DNA of 64,000 bases from Wagnerdoeblera intermedia (GCF_042647465.1 NZ_JBHRVN010000005.1); one strand, 5' to 3'; positions 24,862 to 34,310 are shown, numbered from the stretch's first letter. Program-made: numbers and translations. Notes: generated from the letters alone by a model not told the origin.

Positions 24862-27505
24862 TTTCCTGAGGCTGTTTCGGCAGGCTCCCACCCCTCAGGC
24901 CGCCACCCAAACAGGGAAGATCACAGTCATTGGCTCCCCAACCTCTGGGTCATCAGCAGAAGGATCCACCTCAGGATCGGCACGGACCTCGACGTTCGGA
25001 CCCGAACTGGACCTCGATGACTTCCTTTCCAGCAGCAAAGATTTGTATGTTCCTCCTGATGTGGTCCACCACAACCGCGAGGGGTTAGCCCCACTTAGCG
25101 CCGCGCAACTCATTCAAGCCAACCGCGCCTTGATCGATCAGGCTCTGCAATCTTTCAGCCACAAGCATCTGGTGCCTGACTTCGACAAACAGTTGATGCA
25201 CCTGATCCGCCGTGTCGCACATTGGATGGGGCCTTTTCCCGCATCGCGTGGCCACCACCACCCTAACCGTGGCGGTTTATTCACCCACTCAATCGGCGTC
25301 GCAGTCACCTCGCTTCACATGAGCGTAGCCAAGAACGTCACGGTACACAGCACACCCAGGGACCGAGACGCGGATAATCTTGCATGGCAGTTGATCTGCT
25401 TCGTCGGTGGGCTTCTGCATGACATTGGCAAGCTGAACACGACCGGGAAGATCTATCCCCACAGTGTCTCAAACAAGACAGGAGCGGATGGACAATTCAT
25501 GTCATCTGCCGCCCCGGTTTACGCGCAGCCATGGGAGCCGATGGTTGAAGGCTTTGAGGCCTGGGTCGAAGCCAATTCCATTCTCTCCTACTACATCGAC
25601 TTTGACATGCAGGAGATGATGCCCCACCGGGATTTCACCGCCCGCTACATCATGGCTTTGGTGCCTCGCCCCTTATTGGCGTTCATCTACAACTCGAATG
25701 ATCTGGTGCGTACACAGTTCGAGGATTTCATTCGCAACCCCGAAAGTGCTGCCCAGACACCGATTTTCACAGTGGTCCGTGACGCCGACCATATGAATGT
25801 TGCTCTTTCTATCGACCCCCGACGCCGCCCCGGATCGGCGGAAATGAGCGCGCTGGTCATCCGCCGCTTCCACGAGTTTGCCTCGGAGGCTGGCTGGAAC
25901 CTCCCCAACTCCCCCTTCATCTATGCCCATGTTGAACACGATACGGAGCAGGGCATCCGCTACTATGGGGTGCCGTTCTTCGTGGCGAGTGAAAGCTCCA
26001 TCCAAGACTTCATTGCTTACCTGACCAGCAAACCCCTCATGGGCGTGAGCTTTGGGCCCCACATCCGTGAAATCGTCTTCAACACCTTGGAAGCCTCCTA
26101 TGTCATGAACCGGACGCTGGAGATGCTGCTTCCCGAACAGATTAAGGTCGATGAGCTTCAGGACTATGTGCCTGCGTCCAAGGGGACCGTGCGTTTCCGT
26201 GCGCGGGATGTTGAGTCTATCCTCAAGCCGATCAACGGGCAGATTAAGGACGCACTGATTGAGCTGGCGGTAATCCCTATCGGCATCAAGCCTGCCGCCT
26301 CAGTCACCCTTCGAGCACCCACGCTGTCGTTCAGCGGCTCGCCGGCCTCTGCGTCTGCTGTCGCTATCCCGGTTGCGATCGACAACGGCAGGATCCTGCC
26401 AGCTGACCACGCTCTGCTGCACGACAACGCTTATATGCAGGACTTCAAGCCTCAAGACGTGCAGGAGGTTATGAAGAAGCATCAGGTGGCCGAAGAAGAG
26501 GCGCGACAGCTTCTCGCTATCCGCCCCAAGCTGGCATCAAAGGTCGAAGACGCCCCAGTCCTGTTAAATGACAAGCTTTCTAATGCGCTGGCTTTCACAG
26601 CCGGTCTCGCCACTGAGCTGAGCGAAGCGGTAAAAGAAACAGAGGATGAGGTTAAGGCCGAAGAAGCGCCTGCAAAACCTGCCCGCAAGAAACCGGCTGC
26701 CCAGGCCGAGTCTACCGCTGCCGTGAAAAAGGGGGCAGGGACCACCACTAAGGCAAAAGCCCCGGCTAAGTCCGCCGCCAAACCAAAGGTGAAGGCAGAT
26801 CCTCAGGATAAGCCCGAGACGGCAGCCAAGCCGAAGGCCACCGCAAAGCCCAAGGCAGATCCTCCGGCTAAGCCCCCAGCAAAATCTGCCAGCAAAGCAA
26901 AGCCCAAGGCAAATCCTTCCGCTAAAGACACCCAGGAGGCGGGGCAGGGGGCCAGCGCCGAGGTGAAGCCTGAAGCAGGCAAGGAAGTGGTGGATAAAGC
27001 TCAGGCTTCGCCTAAACCGGGCAAGCCGGGGATTGCTGATGCGCCTGCGACCTTCCCTGAGCCTGAACTGTCCATGCCAGAGCTCGATGATGACGCCCCG
27101 TCGTGGCAGTTTGCTTATGTCGCGCTAACCACCCTCACACCTGAGGAGAGAAAGCGGATTTTCTGGGCCTTCTTCTGGCTGTACCTCAGGGACAATCCCA
27201 CACAGACGGTTGCTGCCATTTCCAATGGTAAAGGGGGGTTCTCTCTGCGCGGCACCAGCATCCCCAAGGCATACCGGGACGGAGCTGTCGGCGCTCTCAA
27301 ACAGGCAGGCCTCCATATAGGCCACCTCAGCAAGCACTGGCCGTCCAACGCGCTGCGCCTCGATCATGAAACGTTCAAGTCGAGCTTCACGGTCAGCAAA
27401 CCAAACGAAGACGGGCTGACCACTGTTGATATGGGTGCGGATTGCTCGGCTGTGATCGAACAGCAGATCGCCGCTGAACCTCCCGGCGGGGGAACCTCTG
27501 CATGA
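24851..27505 (+). CDS. traI: TraI, MobH-class relaxase
   Basis: 884 residues. The N-terminal TraI_2/MobH domain has the metal-binding HD motifs that replace the usual relaxase HUH: RGHHHPNRGGLFTHSIGVAV (His146) and GGLLHDIGKLN (HD at 190-191). It would nick oriT and lead the strand in transfer. Residues ~585-735 are a Lys/Ala/Pro-rich linker (PAKPARKKPAAQ, KPKATAKPKADPPAKP) like a histone tail. The C-terminal TraI_2_C domain (SWQFAYVALTTLTPEERKRI; LRGTSIPKAYRDGAVGALKQ) spans ~745-850. Overlaps traD by 4 bp (ATGA). Confidence 0.92.
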   Translation: MLRNFLRLFRQAPTPQAATQTGKITVIGSPTSGSSAEGSTSGSARTSTFGPELDLDDFLSSSKDLYVPPDVVHHNREGLAPLSAAQLIQANRALIDQALQSFSHKHLVPDFDKQLMHLIRRVAHWMGPFPASRGHHHPNRGGLFTHSIGVAVTSLHMSVAKNVTVHSTPRDRDADNLAWQLICFVGGLLHDIGKLNTTGKIYPHSVSNKTGADGQFMSSAAPVYAQPWEPMVEGFEAWVEANSILSYYIDFDMQEMMPHRDFTARYIMALVPRPLLAFIYNSNDLVRTQFEDFIRNPESAAQTPIFTVVRDADHMNVALSIDPRRRPGSAEMSALVIRRFHEFASEAGWNLPNSPFIYAHVEHDTEQGIRYYGVPFFVASESSIQDFIAYLTSKPLMGVSFGPHIREIVFNTLEASYVMNRTLEMLLPEQIKVDELQDYVPASKGTVRFRARDVESILKPINGQIKDALIELAVIPIGIKPAASVTLRAPTLSFSGSPASASAVAIPVAIDNGRILPADHALLHDNAYMQDFKPQDVQEVMKKHQVAEEEARQLLAIRPKLASKVEDAPVLLNDKLSNALAFTAGLATELSEAVKETEDEVKAEEAPAKPARKKPAAQAESTAAVKKGAGTTTKAKAPAKSAAKPKVKADPQDKPETAAKPKATAKPKADPPAKPPAKSASKAKPKANPSAKDTQEAGQGASAEVKPEAGKEVVDKAQASPKPGKPGIADAPATFPEPELSMPELDDDAPSWQFAYVALTTLTPEERKRIFWAFFWLYLRDNPTQTVAAISNGKGGFSLRGTSIPKAYRDGAVGALKQAGLHIGHLSKHWPSNALRLDHETFKSSFTVSKPNEDGLTTVDMGADCSAVIEQQIAAEPPGGGTSA

Positions 27506-29568
27506 AACAGACCTATGAAACCGACTATCGGCCCAATTATGAGCTGTACCTTGCGCTTTCGTGGGGCGGCTGTGGAATCTTGTGCGCGATCCTCATGCAC
27601 TTGGTATCGGGCTTCAGCCTTAAAACCACGCTGATCATGACCTCAGTATTCTTTGTGGTCGCGCTCTATCAGGCCACATTCGCACGCATCCGGTTCAAAA
27701 GGCTCGTGAAGCTTGAGCGGCAGGAGCAAAACTTCCTGTCTCTGGACGAAATGCAGGAGAAACTGAGTGACGACAGCCTGTTCCTGGGCCACGGCTTTGA
27801 GTGGACCGCAACCCACGCGCAGCAGGTAAGCGACCTTTACCGAGATCCAGAACGGCTTGGGGAGATCAAGCAGCGCCGGAAAGGCGCTACCTTCCTCCAT
27901 GGAGTGGGGGCGGCGAACGAGAAGCCTGTCTATCTGCTCGATAACGAGAGCAAAGGGCACGTCCACATCATCGGGACAACGGGTGCTGGTAAGACGCGCC
28001 TTTTTGATCTGATCGCAACGCAATCAATCATGCGGGGCGAGCCTTTGATCATTCTTGATCCCAAGGGCGACCGCGAGCTGAAGAATAATGCTGAAGCTAC
28101 ATATCGGCGTCTCGGCCGGGATCGAGACTTCACGTTCTTCCATCCAGCTTTTGTTGACGAAAGCGCTGCGATCAACCCTCTGGCATCCCGGCAACGGGGG
28201 TCCGAGCTTGCATCACGTCTGGCCGCGATCATCCCTTCAAGCGCGTCAGGCGACGTGTTTAAGCAGTTTTCCCAAAACGCCCTGATGGGGATCTTCTACG
28301 CTGTGGAGATCTCCGGCACCAATCCGACCATCATGGACGTACAACGCGCTCTGTCCGAGGGCTTTGCGCCCCTTTGCATCCGCGCACTGCAGGGCTGGGC
28401 CTATTCAAACGGCCCTGCGATGGAAAAGGGGATGCGCGATGCCATGAACGTGCGGGGTAAGGGCGGGAAGCTGCCCCCCGACAGCATGCGGGCTGAGCTG
28501 GGTGCACGGTATTATCAGGAGCAATCTGCTCTGGATACCTCACTTTCCAGCGCAGAGATGAACAATCTCATCTCCCTGCTTCTGCATGACCCCGGCCACT
28601 TTAAGAAGATGGTTGCCTCTCTGGTTCCGGTCGTCGGCAAGCTTTGCGCGGGCCCCTTGGCCACTCTGTTCTCTCCCGACCCCTCTGCCGGCCGTCTGCC
28701 TAAGTCGGGGAAAGTGGCCTCTCTTGAACAGGTCATTCAGACCGGCGGTGGCCTCTACATCGGTCTCGACACGCTCTCCGACCCAGACGTTGGCCGCGCT
28801 ATGGGGCAAATGGTGCTTGCTGACCTCGCCTCACTGGCCGGTAAATTCTACAACTTCGGCCGATCCAATGCCCGTTTCGTCAACATTCTGGTGGATGAGG
28901 CCTCTGAGATCACCAATGAACAGCTTATCCAGCTGCTCAACAAAGGCCGCGGCGCCGGCATGAGGCTGTTTGTAGCCACCCAGACGCTCGCTGACTATGA
29001 GGCCCGCACCGGTTCTGCAGCAATGGCCTCTCAGCTGCTCGGGAACATGAACTCCACGATCATGTTGCGGACCATCGACGTAGATACGCAGGAGCGGCTG
29101 GCAAAGCGCCTCCCCGAGGTGCCAATTAGCTATGTCATGAAGACCACCGCAACCAGCCTGGGTGACACGACGATCACGGGCGCCTTCAGCCTCAATCACG
29201 GAGAGCGCCTGATGCAGGAGGATAAGCCAATCGTGGCCCCTCAGAGCTTTGGCGATCTCAGCGATCTTGAGTATTTTGCGGTTTTTGCCAAAGGCAACCT
29301 CATCAAAGGCCGCCTTCCGATCCTGGCCCCGCCCGATGAGGGGTATCATGCTCCCAGAGCTGAGCAATACGCACTGCACACCCTAAGTCAGCACTATGAC
29401 TATGAGGAAGATGCCTCCGGTAGCGCAATTTTACGCGCTGATGCCAACGAAAAGCCGGAACCTCCTCCAGTTCTCGACCTCAAGGATGAAGTGCCAATTC
29501 CCCCTGTCCCCCCAGGGCGACGCCGTATGATCCCTTTTGCCCGCTGGGTGGAGATCCTGCCGGGCTGA
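27502..29568 (+). CDS. traD: TraD coupling protein, C-terminus removed by IS
   Basis: 688 residues. Two N-terminal membrane helices (about 18-40 and 43-60), Walker A IIGTTGAGKTRLFD (156-169), PLIILDPKGDREL, Walker B FVNILVDEASEI (~457), and RGAGMRLFVATQTLADYEAR. T4CPs are inner-membrane hexamers that hand the relaxase-DNA complex to the secretion channel. The IS256 at 29567 supplies the stop codon directly after EILPG. The lost tail (FRPSDKIYEPDAPKAVPEL ... REGQQGAA, 37 residues) is intact at 30973-31085. T4CP tails often bind relaxosome proteins, so transfer might be weakened; that is inference. Confidence 0.92.
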   Translation: MKQTYETDYRPNYELYLALSWGGCGILCAILMHLVSGFSLKTTLIMTSVFFVVALYQATFARIRFKRLVKLERQEQNFLSLDEMQEKLSDDSLFLGHGFEWTATHAQQVSDLYRDPERLGEIKQRRKGATFLHGVGAANEKPVYLLDNESKGHVHIIGTTGAGKTRLFDLIATQSIMRGEPLIILDPKGDRELKNNAEATYRRLGRDRDFTFFHPAFVDESAAINPLASRQRGSELASRLAAIIPSSASGDVFKQFSQNALMGIFYAVEISGTNPTIMDVQRALSEGFAPLCIRALQGWAYSNGPAMEKGMRDAMNVRGKGGKLPPDSMRAELGARYYQEQSALDTSLSSAEMNNLISLLLHDPGHFKKMVASLVPVVGKLCAGPLATLFSPDPSAGRLPKSGKVASLEQVIQTGGGLYIGLDTLSDPDVGRAMGQMVLADLASLAGKFYNFGRSNARFVNILVDEASEITNEQLIQLLNKGRGAGMRLFVATQTLADYEARTGSAAMASQLLGNMNSTIMLRTIDVDTQERLAKRLPEVPISYVMKTTATSLGDTTITGAFSLNHGERLMQEDKPIVAPQSFGDLSDLEYFAVFAKGNLIKGRLPILAPPDEGYHAPRAEQYALHTLSQHYDYEEDASGSAILRADANEKPEPPPVLDLKDEVPIPPVPPGRRRMIPFARWVEILPG

Positions 29569-30963
29569 GCTATGCTTGGAAATGGGTGACGGGGTCTGAA
29601 AGGGCGGCGTATCGTGGCGGGTGTCGAAGCCTGCCAGAACTTCCCAAAGGAACGATACGCCATGAAGAAGACTACAGACATCATCGCCTTTCGTCAGCCG
29701 GAATCTGTGGATGATCCTCTGACCGAGATCGCGCGCGACGGGGCGCGCCGAATGCTGGCTGCCGCGCTGCGGGCCGAGGCCGACGCCTTCGTCGCGCAGT
29801 ATGCCGAAGAGACCCTGCCGGATGGTCGCCAGCGGGTTGTCCGACACGGCTACGGTCCGGAGCGTAGCATCCTGACCGGGATCGGGGCGCTCGACGTGCA
29901 GCGCCCGAAGGTGCGCGACCGTGCCCCCGATGTGCCGGCCGAGAAGAAGATCCGCTTCAGCTCTGCGATCCTGCCGAAATGGGCGCGGCGCTCAAGAAGC
30001 CTCGATGCTCTCCTGCCGGTCCTCTACCTGCGTGGCATCTCGATGGGAAATTTCCAGGAGGCGCTGGCCGCCATCCTGGGGAAGGACGCGCCCAACCTGT
30101 CGCCGGATGTGGTCTCGCGCCTGACCGGAGAGTGGCAGCAGGAATACGACCGTTGGCAGCGCCGCGATCTCTCGGCCCGGCGGTATGTCTACATCTGGGC
30201 GGACGGTGTCTACCTGCAGGCTCGGATGGAGCCGCAGGCCGAGTGCATGCTGGTCATTCTTGGGGCCACGCCCGAGGGGAAGAAGGAACTCGTCGGCTTC
30301 CAGGTCGGCTTGCGCGAGAGCGCGCAGAGCTGGCGTGAACTGCTGATCGACATCAAGGCGCGCGGCCTCGCGGTTCCGCCTGAGATTGCCGTGGGTGACG
30401 GAGCAATGGGGTTCTGGAAGGCGCTCGACGAGGTCTTCCCTGGCACACGCCATCAAAGATGTTGGGTCCACAAAATCGCCAACGTGCTCAACAAATTCCC
30501 GAAATCCATGCAGCCGGCGGTGAAGGCCGACCTGCGCGAGATCTGGCAGGCTGAAACCCGCGCCGTGGCGCAAACCGCGATGAATGTCTTCGCCGAGAAA
30601 TACGGCGCCAAATACGAAAAGGCAGTGACCTGCCTGACCAAGGACAGCGTGGCGTTGCTCGCCTTCTACGACTTCCCGGCCGATCACTGGGATCACCTGC
30701 GCACGGGAAACCCGATCGAGAGTGTCTTCGCCACCGTTCGGCACAGGACTGTCCGAACCAAGGGTGCGCTGTCGCAGAAGACGGCGAAGCTCATGGTCTT
30801 CAAGCTCGTTCAGGCTGCCGCCAAGACATGGCGCCGCCTGAAGGGCGCGAACCAGTTGCCTTTGCTCATCGAAGGCATCACATTCACCGACGGCGTAGCC
30901 ACCAGCGTCGCCGAAAATCGCGCCGCTTGATCAGGCCGTATCACCCAAAATCCCGCATAGCTC
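29567..30963 (+). mobile_element. IS256-family element, 1,397 bp, inside traD
   Basis: Ends GAGCTATGC (29567-29575) and its complement GCATAGCTC (30955-30963), with further partial matches inward. Perfect 9-bp target duplication TGCCGGGCT at 29558-29566 and 30964-30972. Contains one full-length transposase gene. A 213-bp remnant of the same element lies at 21702-21914, so it has moved within this replicon. Confidence 0.95.
29662..30930 (+). CDS. IS256-family (Mutator) transposase
   Basis: 422 residues from MKKTTDIIAFRQPESVDDP, with AAAGGAACG upstream as ribosome site. The DDE core is visible at YVYIWADGVYLQARMEPQ, PEIAVGDGAMGFWKALDE and GNPIESVFATVRHRTVRTKG. Full length and open. Different from the transposase at 3153-4403 apart from the catalytic landmarks. 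Its C-terminal codons are those that were copied, in another frame, into the muramidase gene at 20747. Confidence 0.93.
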   Translation: MKKTTDIIAFRQPESVDDPLTEIARDGARRMLAAALRAEADAFVAQYAEETLPDGRQRVVRHGYGPERSILTGIGALDVQRPKVRDRAPDVPAEKKIRFSSAILPKWARRSRSLDALLPVLYLRGISMGNFQEALAAILGKDAPNLSPDVVSRLTGEWQQEYDRWQRRDLSARRYVYIWADGVYLQARMEPQAECMLVILGATPEGKKELVGFQVGLRESAQSWRELLIDIKARGLAVPPEIAVGDGAMGFWKALDEVFPGTRHQRCWVHKIANVLNKFPKSMQPAVKADLREIWQAETRAVAQTAMNVFAEKYGAKYEKAVTCLTKDSVALLAFYDFPADHWDHLRTGNPIESVFATVRHRTVRTKGALSQKTAKLMVFKLVQAAAKTWRRLKGANQLPLLIEGITFTDGVATSVAENRAA

Positions 30964-30972
30964 TGCCGGGCT

Positions 30973-31085
30973 TCCGCCCGAGCGACAAGATCTATGAGCC
31001 TGACGCGCCCAAGGCAGTGCCGGAATTGGAGCCATTGCCTTCCCTCTGGGACGATGAACGGGAAGGGCAGCAGGGGGCCGCGTAG
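30973..31085 (+). pseudogene. traD: Detached 3' end of traD
   Basis: After removing the IS and one 9-bp duplication, the traD frame continues EILPG-FRPSDKIYEPDAPKA and then LPSLWDDEREGQQGAA to a TAG at 31083-31085. The stop is inside a strong terminator hairpin, as expected for the original operon end. It has no start codon of its own. Confidence 0.9.
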
Positions 31086-31097
31086 GCCCCCTTTTTT
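31073..31097 (+). terminator. Rho-independent terminator after traD
   Basis: GGGGGCC (31073-31079) / GGCCCCC (31085-31091), 5-nt loop, then T6. Overlaps the original traD stop codon. Confidence 0.92.
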
Positions 31098-31158
31098 CGA
31101 CCAAGAAACCGCTTGCCGTTATACGTCTAAAAGAAACATCCATGAGTTGAGCGGGAAG

Positions 31159-31580
31159 ATGACATCAATAAGAAAGCAAACGATCACACGCTGGCTGGCG
31201 ATTACAGCAGGTGCTTGCCTGATCTCTTACGCCGCTCAAGCCCCGGCCCTCATGGCCACGCTCAGTGCTTTGCAAGCACTTGAAGTCTACGACGCCAACA
31301 CAATGCCATTCATCATCGGGTTTGCGCTGCTTGTGGCCATGGGTTCAGGTTTCTGGCTGGCCAGGCGGTCCCGAACGGCGACGATCATTGAATACTCCAC
31401 GCTCACAGCCGCTATCAAGCCCCACCGGCATACGGCTTGCCCATCTGGGAGGCCTTTCTCGCGTTGTCTCAAACTCGGCGGTATAATCCATACGGCCCTG
31501 AGGCAATCACCTATCAAGAGCTGGCGGCTTATCTTCATATAACGGGACTATGCGTATATGCGCACCAAGCCCGCCTTTGA
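31159..31580 (+). pseudogene. Small inner-membrane protein, apparent frameshift
   Basis: From the ATG at 31159: MTSIRKQTITRWLAITAGAC, then two hydrophobic segments (WLAITAGACLISYAAQAPAL; PFIIGFALLVAMGSGFWLA) and EYSTLTAAI. In that frame the end (to 31542) is basic and not protein-like. One frame over, from about 31410, reads YGLPIWEAFLALSQTRRYNP and YGPEAITYQELAAYLHITGL, ending QARL at a TGA (31578-31580) inside a terminator loop. A single frameshift near 31400-31430 would join them into about 140 residues. Function unknown; possibly a regulator-like or entry-exclusion-type membrane protein. Confidence 0.55.
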
Positions 31581-31591
31581 GCGGGCTTTTT
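31567..31591 (+). terminator. Rho-independent terminator
   Basis: AAGCCCGC (31567-31574) / GCGGGCTT (31581-31588), loop CTTTGA, followed by TTT-AA-TTTT. The loop contains the stop codon of the frame-shifted reading of the membrane protein. Confidence 0.9.
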
Positions 31592-31659
31592 AATTTTCCA
31601 ACACGCTTATGACTTCTTGTTGCCGATCATGTGTGGTTATCGGCAGTAAGAAGTCATGC

Positions 31660-31926
31660 CTATTTCTCTTCTTGCTCTTGGGCACTTACGAAAAGTGGAG
31701 AGGTCACGTTGATAATTTCACCAGGGGGGCCTGCCGGAACTTCATGACGCATGTCCATGTCAGTCTCTGTGCCATCTGGAGCAACAGATCTAAGGACAAT
31801 CGTCACGGGCTCTCTGCGAGCCAGCCGGATGAGAGGGTGATCGTAAGCCTCGACCGTCCCATGCGTTGTAACCTCATCACCCTCGATGATCCGGACAAAT
31901 CGATACTTCTTTCCAACTTCAAACAT
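31660..31926 (-). CDS. Small hypothetical protein, 88 aa
   Basis: Begins MFEVGKKYRFVRIIEGDEVT. The N-terminal half looks like a small SH3-like/beta-barrel (TTHGTVEAYDHPLIRLAR), the C-terminal tail is Gln/Glu-rich (VSAQEQEEK). GGAAATT upstream is a weak ribosome site. No family recognised. Lone gene between convergent neighbours. Confidence 0.6.
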   Translation of the reverse strand: MFEVGKKYRFVRIIEGDEVTTHGTVEAYDHPLIRLARREPVTIVLRSVAPDGTETDMDMRHEVPAGPPGEIINVTSPLFVSAQEQEEK

Positions 31927-32207
31927 ATAATTTCCACGGAGGTTGCTGCAGCAAATGACAGCAACGATAGTCGCAACCCTAATGCTGTGACAACCGTGGG
32001 GGTATGCAGCCTAACTGCAAATCTTGCCCGATAATGTAAGATTATCAGAGATCTGAAGCGGGGCAGAACAATGTGCGAAATCCCCTAACTGTGGGTATTG
32101 AGAGGCGTGGGCTCCAGTAAAGGTTATGCTACGTAGCACTGCCCGCTCTTCAGCGGGCGATGTACGGAGAGATAGGTGAGAAATCGCTTGGGGCAGCCTT
32201 GCCTAGA

Positions 32208-33194
32208 TCAGAACCGCCGCCCGCATGTCTCGAACAGCTCATCGATATGAGCGGATAGCCCTTCGATGTGAAAAATGGCCGTAGCAGGCGGGTCGCGGTA
32301 GGGAGTAACGCGGGCGACGAAAGTGTCCGTTTCAGCCAGCGATCGCATGAAGATCGTGTCGTTGCCCCCATAGAATGTCGCAGTGTTATCGGTGGATAGA
32401 CCCCAGTTGGAGGTCTGCGGATCCGCGCTGTCCAACCGGAAAGTTAGCTTGATGTCATCGCTGACACGGTCTTTCGCGGAGATGAAGACGTGCCAGTTCA
32501 CATGGACACTCAACTCCCCCTCCACACATCGTAAGACCAGTTGCGGGGTCTTTACCGTGCGGACGTCGTGTTCTGATGCTCTGAGCGTAAGGTACATCTT
32601 AGCCCGGTCGGTGATGGGGTCTTTCTCCCGGCTGATGCGCCAGTCGCCCCGAAGACCTGCCTGTCGTTGAGCTACTGCCGCCTGTCTCTCATCTTCACTG
32701 GTCTTGGTCGAACCATCGCTGGTACCTACCTGCCGCACCACTTGCGTGGGGTCGAACCCTTCGGGGAACTGGTAGAGAAACTGCTCGCAAGCTCCTTCAG
32801 ACTTGTAACCCGTCGGCTCTTCACTGCCGGTGAAGGACTGCATGAACATCCGGTCGCCGCGATGGTAGAGTGCGAGATAGGTCGCCGGACGATCTTCGGA
32901 GCAGAGGTGCTTACCCTTGGGAGTAGGCTCGTCGTCACCCTCCAGTTTAAGGATGTCCGCGGCTACAGTTGTTCGCGGCCCCCATTCACCCATTTTTTCC
33001 GGCAGACGCGTGAAGGAGCGCCACTTGCCGCCTTCGAATACAATTCTGTCACCCCAGAAATTCACCTTGCCCGTGATGGTGTGCCCGTTCAGGTCAAGCG
33101 GCTTAAACTGCCCGGGTACGTCCATGAGCTGGGTCGCCTGAGCGCCTGAAAGTGCAAAAAGCGACAGGGCAACCGAAAGCAGATAACGCTTCAT
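32208..33194 (-). CDS. Periplasmic protein with VasI/TagO-like C-terminal domain
   Basis: 328 residues; signal peptide MKRYLLSVALSLFALSGAQA. The C-terminal ~150 residues follow the pattern of the type VI secretion-associated VasI/TagO family: GDWRISREKDPITDRAKMYL, PQLVLRCVEGELSVHVNW, KLTFRLDSADPQTSNWGLST and AIFHIEGLSAHIDELFETCG. The N-terminal half (QLMDVPGQFKPLDLNGHTITG; HLCSEDRPATYLALYHRGDR) is unrelated and could be a separate exported domain. No other type VI gene is in the window, so the domain is probably used in another envelope context. Homology from memory of the motif. Confidence 0.65.
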   Translation of the reverse strand: MKRYLLSVALSLFALSGAQATQLMDVPGQFKPLDLNGHTITGKVNFWGDRIVFEGGKWRSFTRLPEKMGEWGPRTTVAADILKLEGDDEPTPKGKHLCSEDRPATYLALYHRGDRMFMQSFTGSEEPTGYKSEGACEQFLYQFPEGFDPTQVVRQVGTSDGSTKTSEDERQAAVAQRQAGLRGDWRISREKDPITDRAKMYLTLRASEHDVRTVKTPQLVLRCVEGELSVHVNWHVFISAKDRVSDDIKLTFRLDSADPQTSNWGLSTDNTATFYGGNDTIFMRSLAETDTFVARVTPYRDPPATAIFHIEGLSAHIDELFETCGRRF

Positions 33195-33484
33195 TTAATG
33201 ACCTCAGGAAATCGTGAGGACATTATAGCCGATCGCCCTCGCGCGGTATACGATGATCCATGTGATGCCAGTGCTGAAGATGGCCATTTGTGTTAGTGTC
33301 ATGCCGGAAAGGGCGTACAAGACAAATGGGGCATATGACCGTTCTCCGACCCGTGGCGCTGCTTGGCCGAGTATGATTTATGGGCTTGATCAAGGTCGAT
33401 GGCAAAGGGGGGGGATGCGCGGAAAATCACATGCAAGCCCTTCCGGAGCATAAGAAAAGCGGCCCACGGGCCGCTTTATCAAAT
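33195..33484. other. Intergenic region with minus-strand terminator
   Basis: Contains the promoter side of the VasI-like gene and, at 33459-33478, the hairpin AAGCGGCC/GGCCGCTT followed on the minus strand by T-rich sequence. That hairpin lies directly past the DUF982 stop codon and should terminate it. Short frames in between have no support. Confidence 0.6.
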
Positions 33485-33742
33485 TCAGGTAAAGGAAGCT
33501 GCTGCTGGCTGAAATCCGGCTGATTGTGCAGCCTGCAGAAATGCAACACGGGCGCTTGTGACGCTTCCCATGCATTCCATGGCATCATCGATTGCGCTGA
33601 GAGCATTTCGGCGCGCAACATCGTCGACTGGCCACTTACGGCTCAGAAGATACTGTGCGTGCTCAATGGTGGAGATTTTCTTGGTGTCACCTTCGGTAGT
33701 GACGGCGATAACGAGGGGCTTACCCCAATTTACTTCGAACAT
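33485..33742 (-). CDS. DUF982 family protein
   Basis: About 85 residues from MFEVNWGKPLVIAVTTEGDT. The pattern W..P......G....I.T...A...L..KWP.......R..A...ID.A.....S...AR.AFL.AA..AGF fits DUF982, a family abundant in rhizobia and their plasmids with no assigned function. The frame extends upstream to 33817 but the MFEV start gives the usual length. Terminated by a hairpin at 33459-33478. Confidence 0.75.
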   Translation of the reverse strand: MFEVNWGKPLVIAVTTEGDTKKISTIEHAQYLLSRKWPVDDVARRNALSAIDDAMECMGSVTSARVAFLQAAQSAGFQPAAASFT

Positions 33743-34001
33743 CAGAACAAAATGACGGGTTTCGAAGAGCAAAGCAAGCACTATTATTGCGGGTGGCTCA
33801 GATGCCAGAGAAACCATGTTAGCGTTAACTTGACTTATCCTGGCAAGCCATCTAGACAGAACGAGTTGATAGTTTTTCGTTGAGCTAAGTTTTTAACAAT
33901 GCCACTGCATTGTTTCGATCGAACCCTCCTCATTAAAGCGCCGTTAACGCACCCATTCCGCAGTAGCGGAAATGGTTATTTTTGCTTGGAAAGGGTTCAT
34001 C

Positions 34002-34211
34002 ATGACCACCGGCACCGTAAAATGGTTTAACTCCACTAAAGGCTTTGGTTTCATTCAGCCCGATAACGGCGCGGCAGATGCATTTGTGCATATCTCCGCT
34101 GTCGAACGTGCAGGTATGAACGGTCTCGACGAAGGGCAAAAGCTCAACTTCGATATGGAACGTGACAGCAAGTCTGGCAAAATGTCGGCCTGCAATCTCA
34201 CTGCTGCCTGA
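34002..34211 (+). CDS. cspA: Cold-shock protein (CspA family)
   Basis: 69 residues: MTTGTVKWFNSTKGFGFIQP and DAFVHISAVERAGMNGLDEG. The two RNA-binding motifs, KGFGFI and FVHIS, are intact. A single OB fold that binds RNA/ssDNA as a chaperone. Start at 34002; the frame extends to 33972 without family support. The long A/T-rich untranslated leader upstream (from about 33880) is typical of cold-shock genes. A second cspA lies at 39537-39743. Confidence 0.92.
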   Translation: MTTGTVKWFNSTKGFGFIQPDNGAADAFVHISAVERAGMNGLDEGQKLNFDMERDSKSGKMSACNLTAA

Positions 34212-34264
34212 TCTCTGGAATCTGGTTTTCCGGTGCGCGCATCAGAAAGCCATGCCAATTTTGC

Positions 34265-34299
34265 AAAAGGCCGGACGAAAGTCTGGCCTTTTGTTTTTC
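34265..34299 (+). terminator. Terminator after cspA
   Basis: AAAAGGCC-G-GAC / GTC-T-GGCCTTTT with a GAAA tetraloop, followed by GTTTTT. A compact rho-independent terminator. Confidence 0.88.
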
Positions 34300-34310
34300 C
34301 TCAGAGGGAT

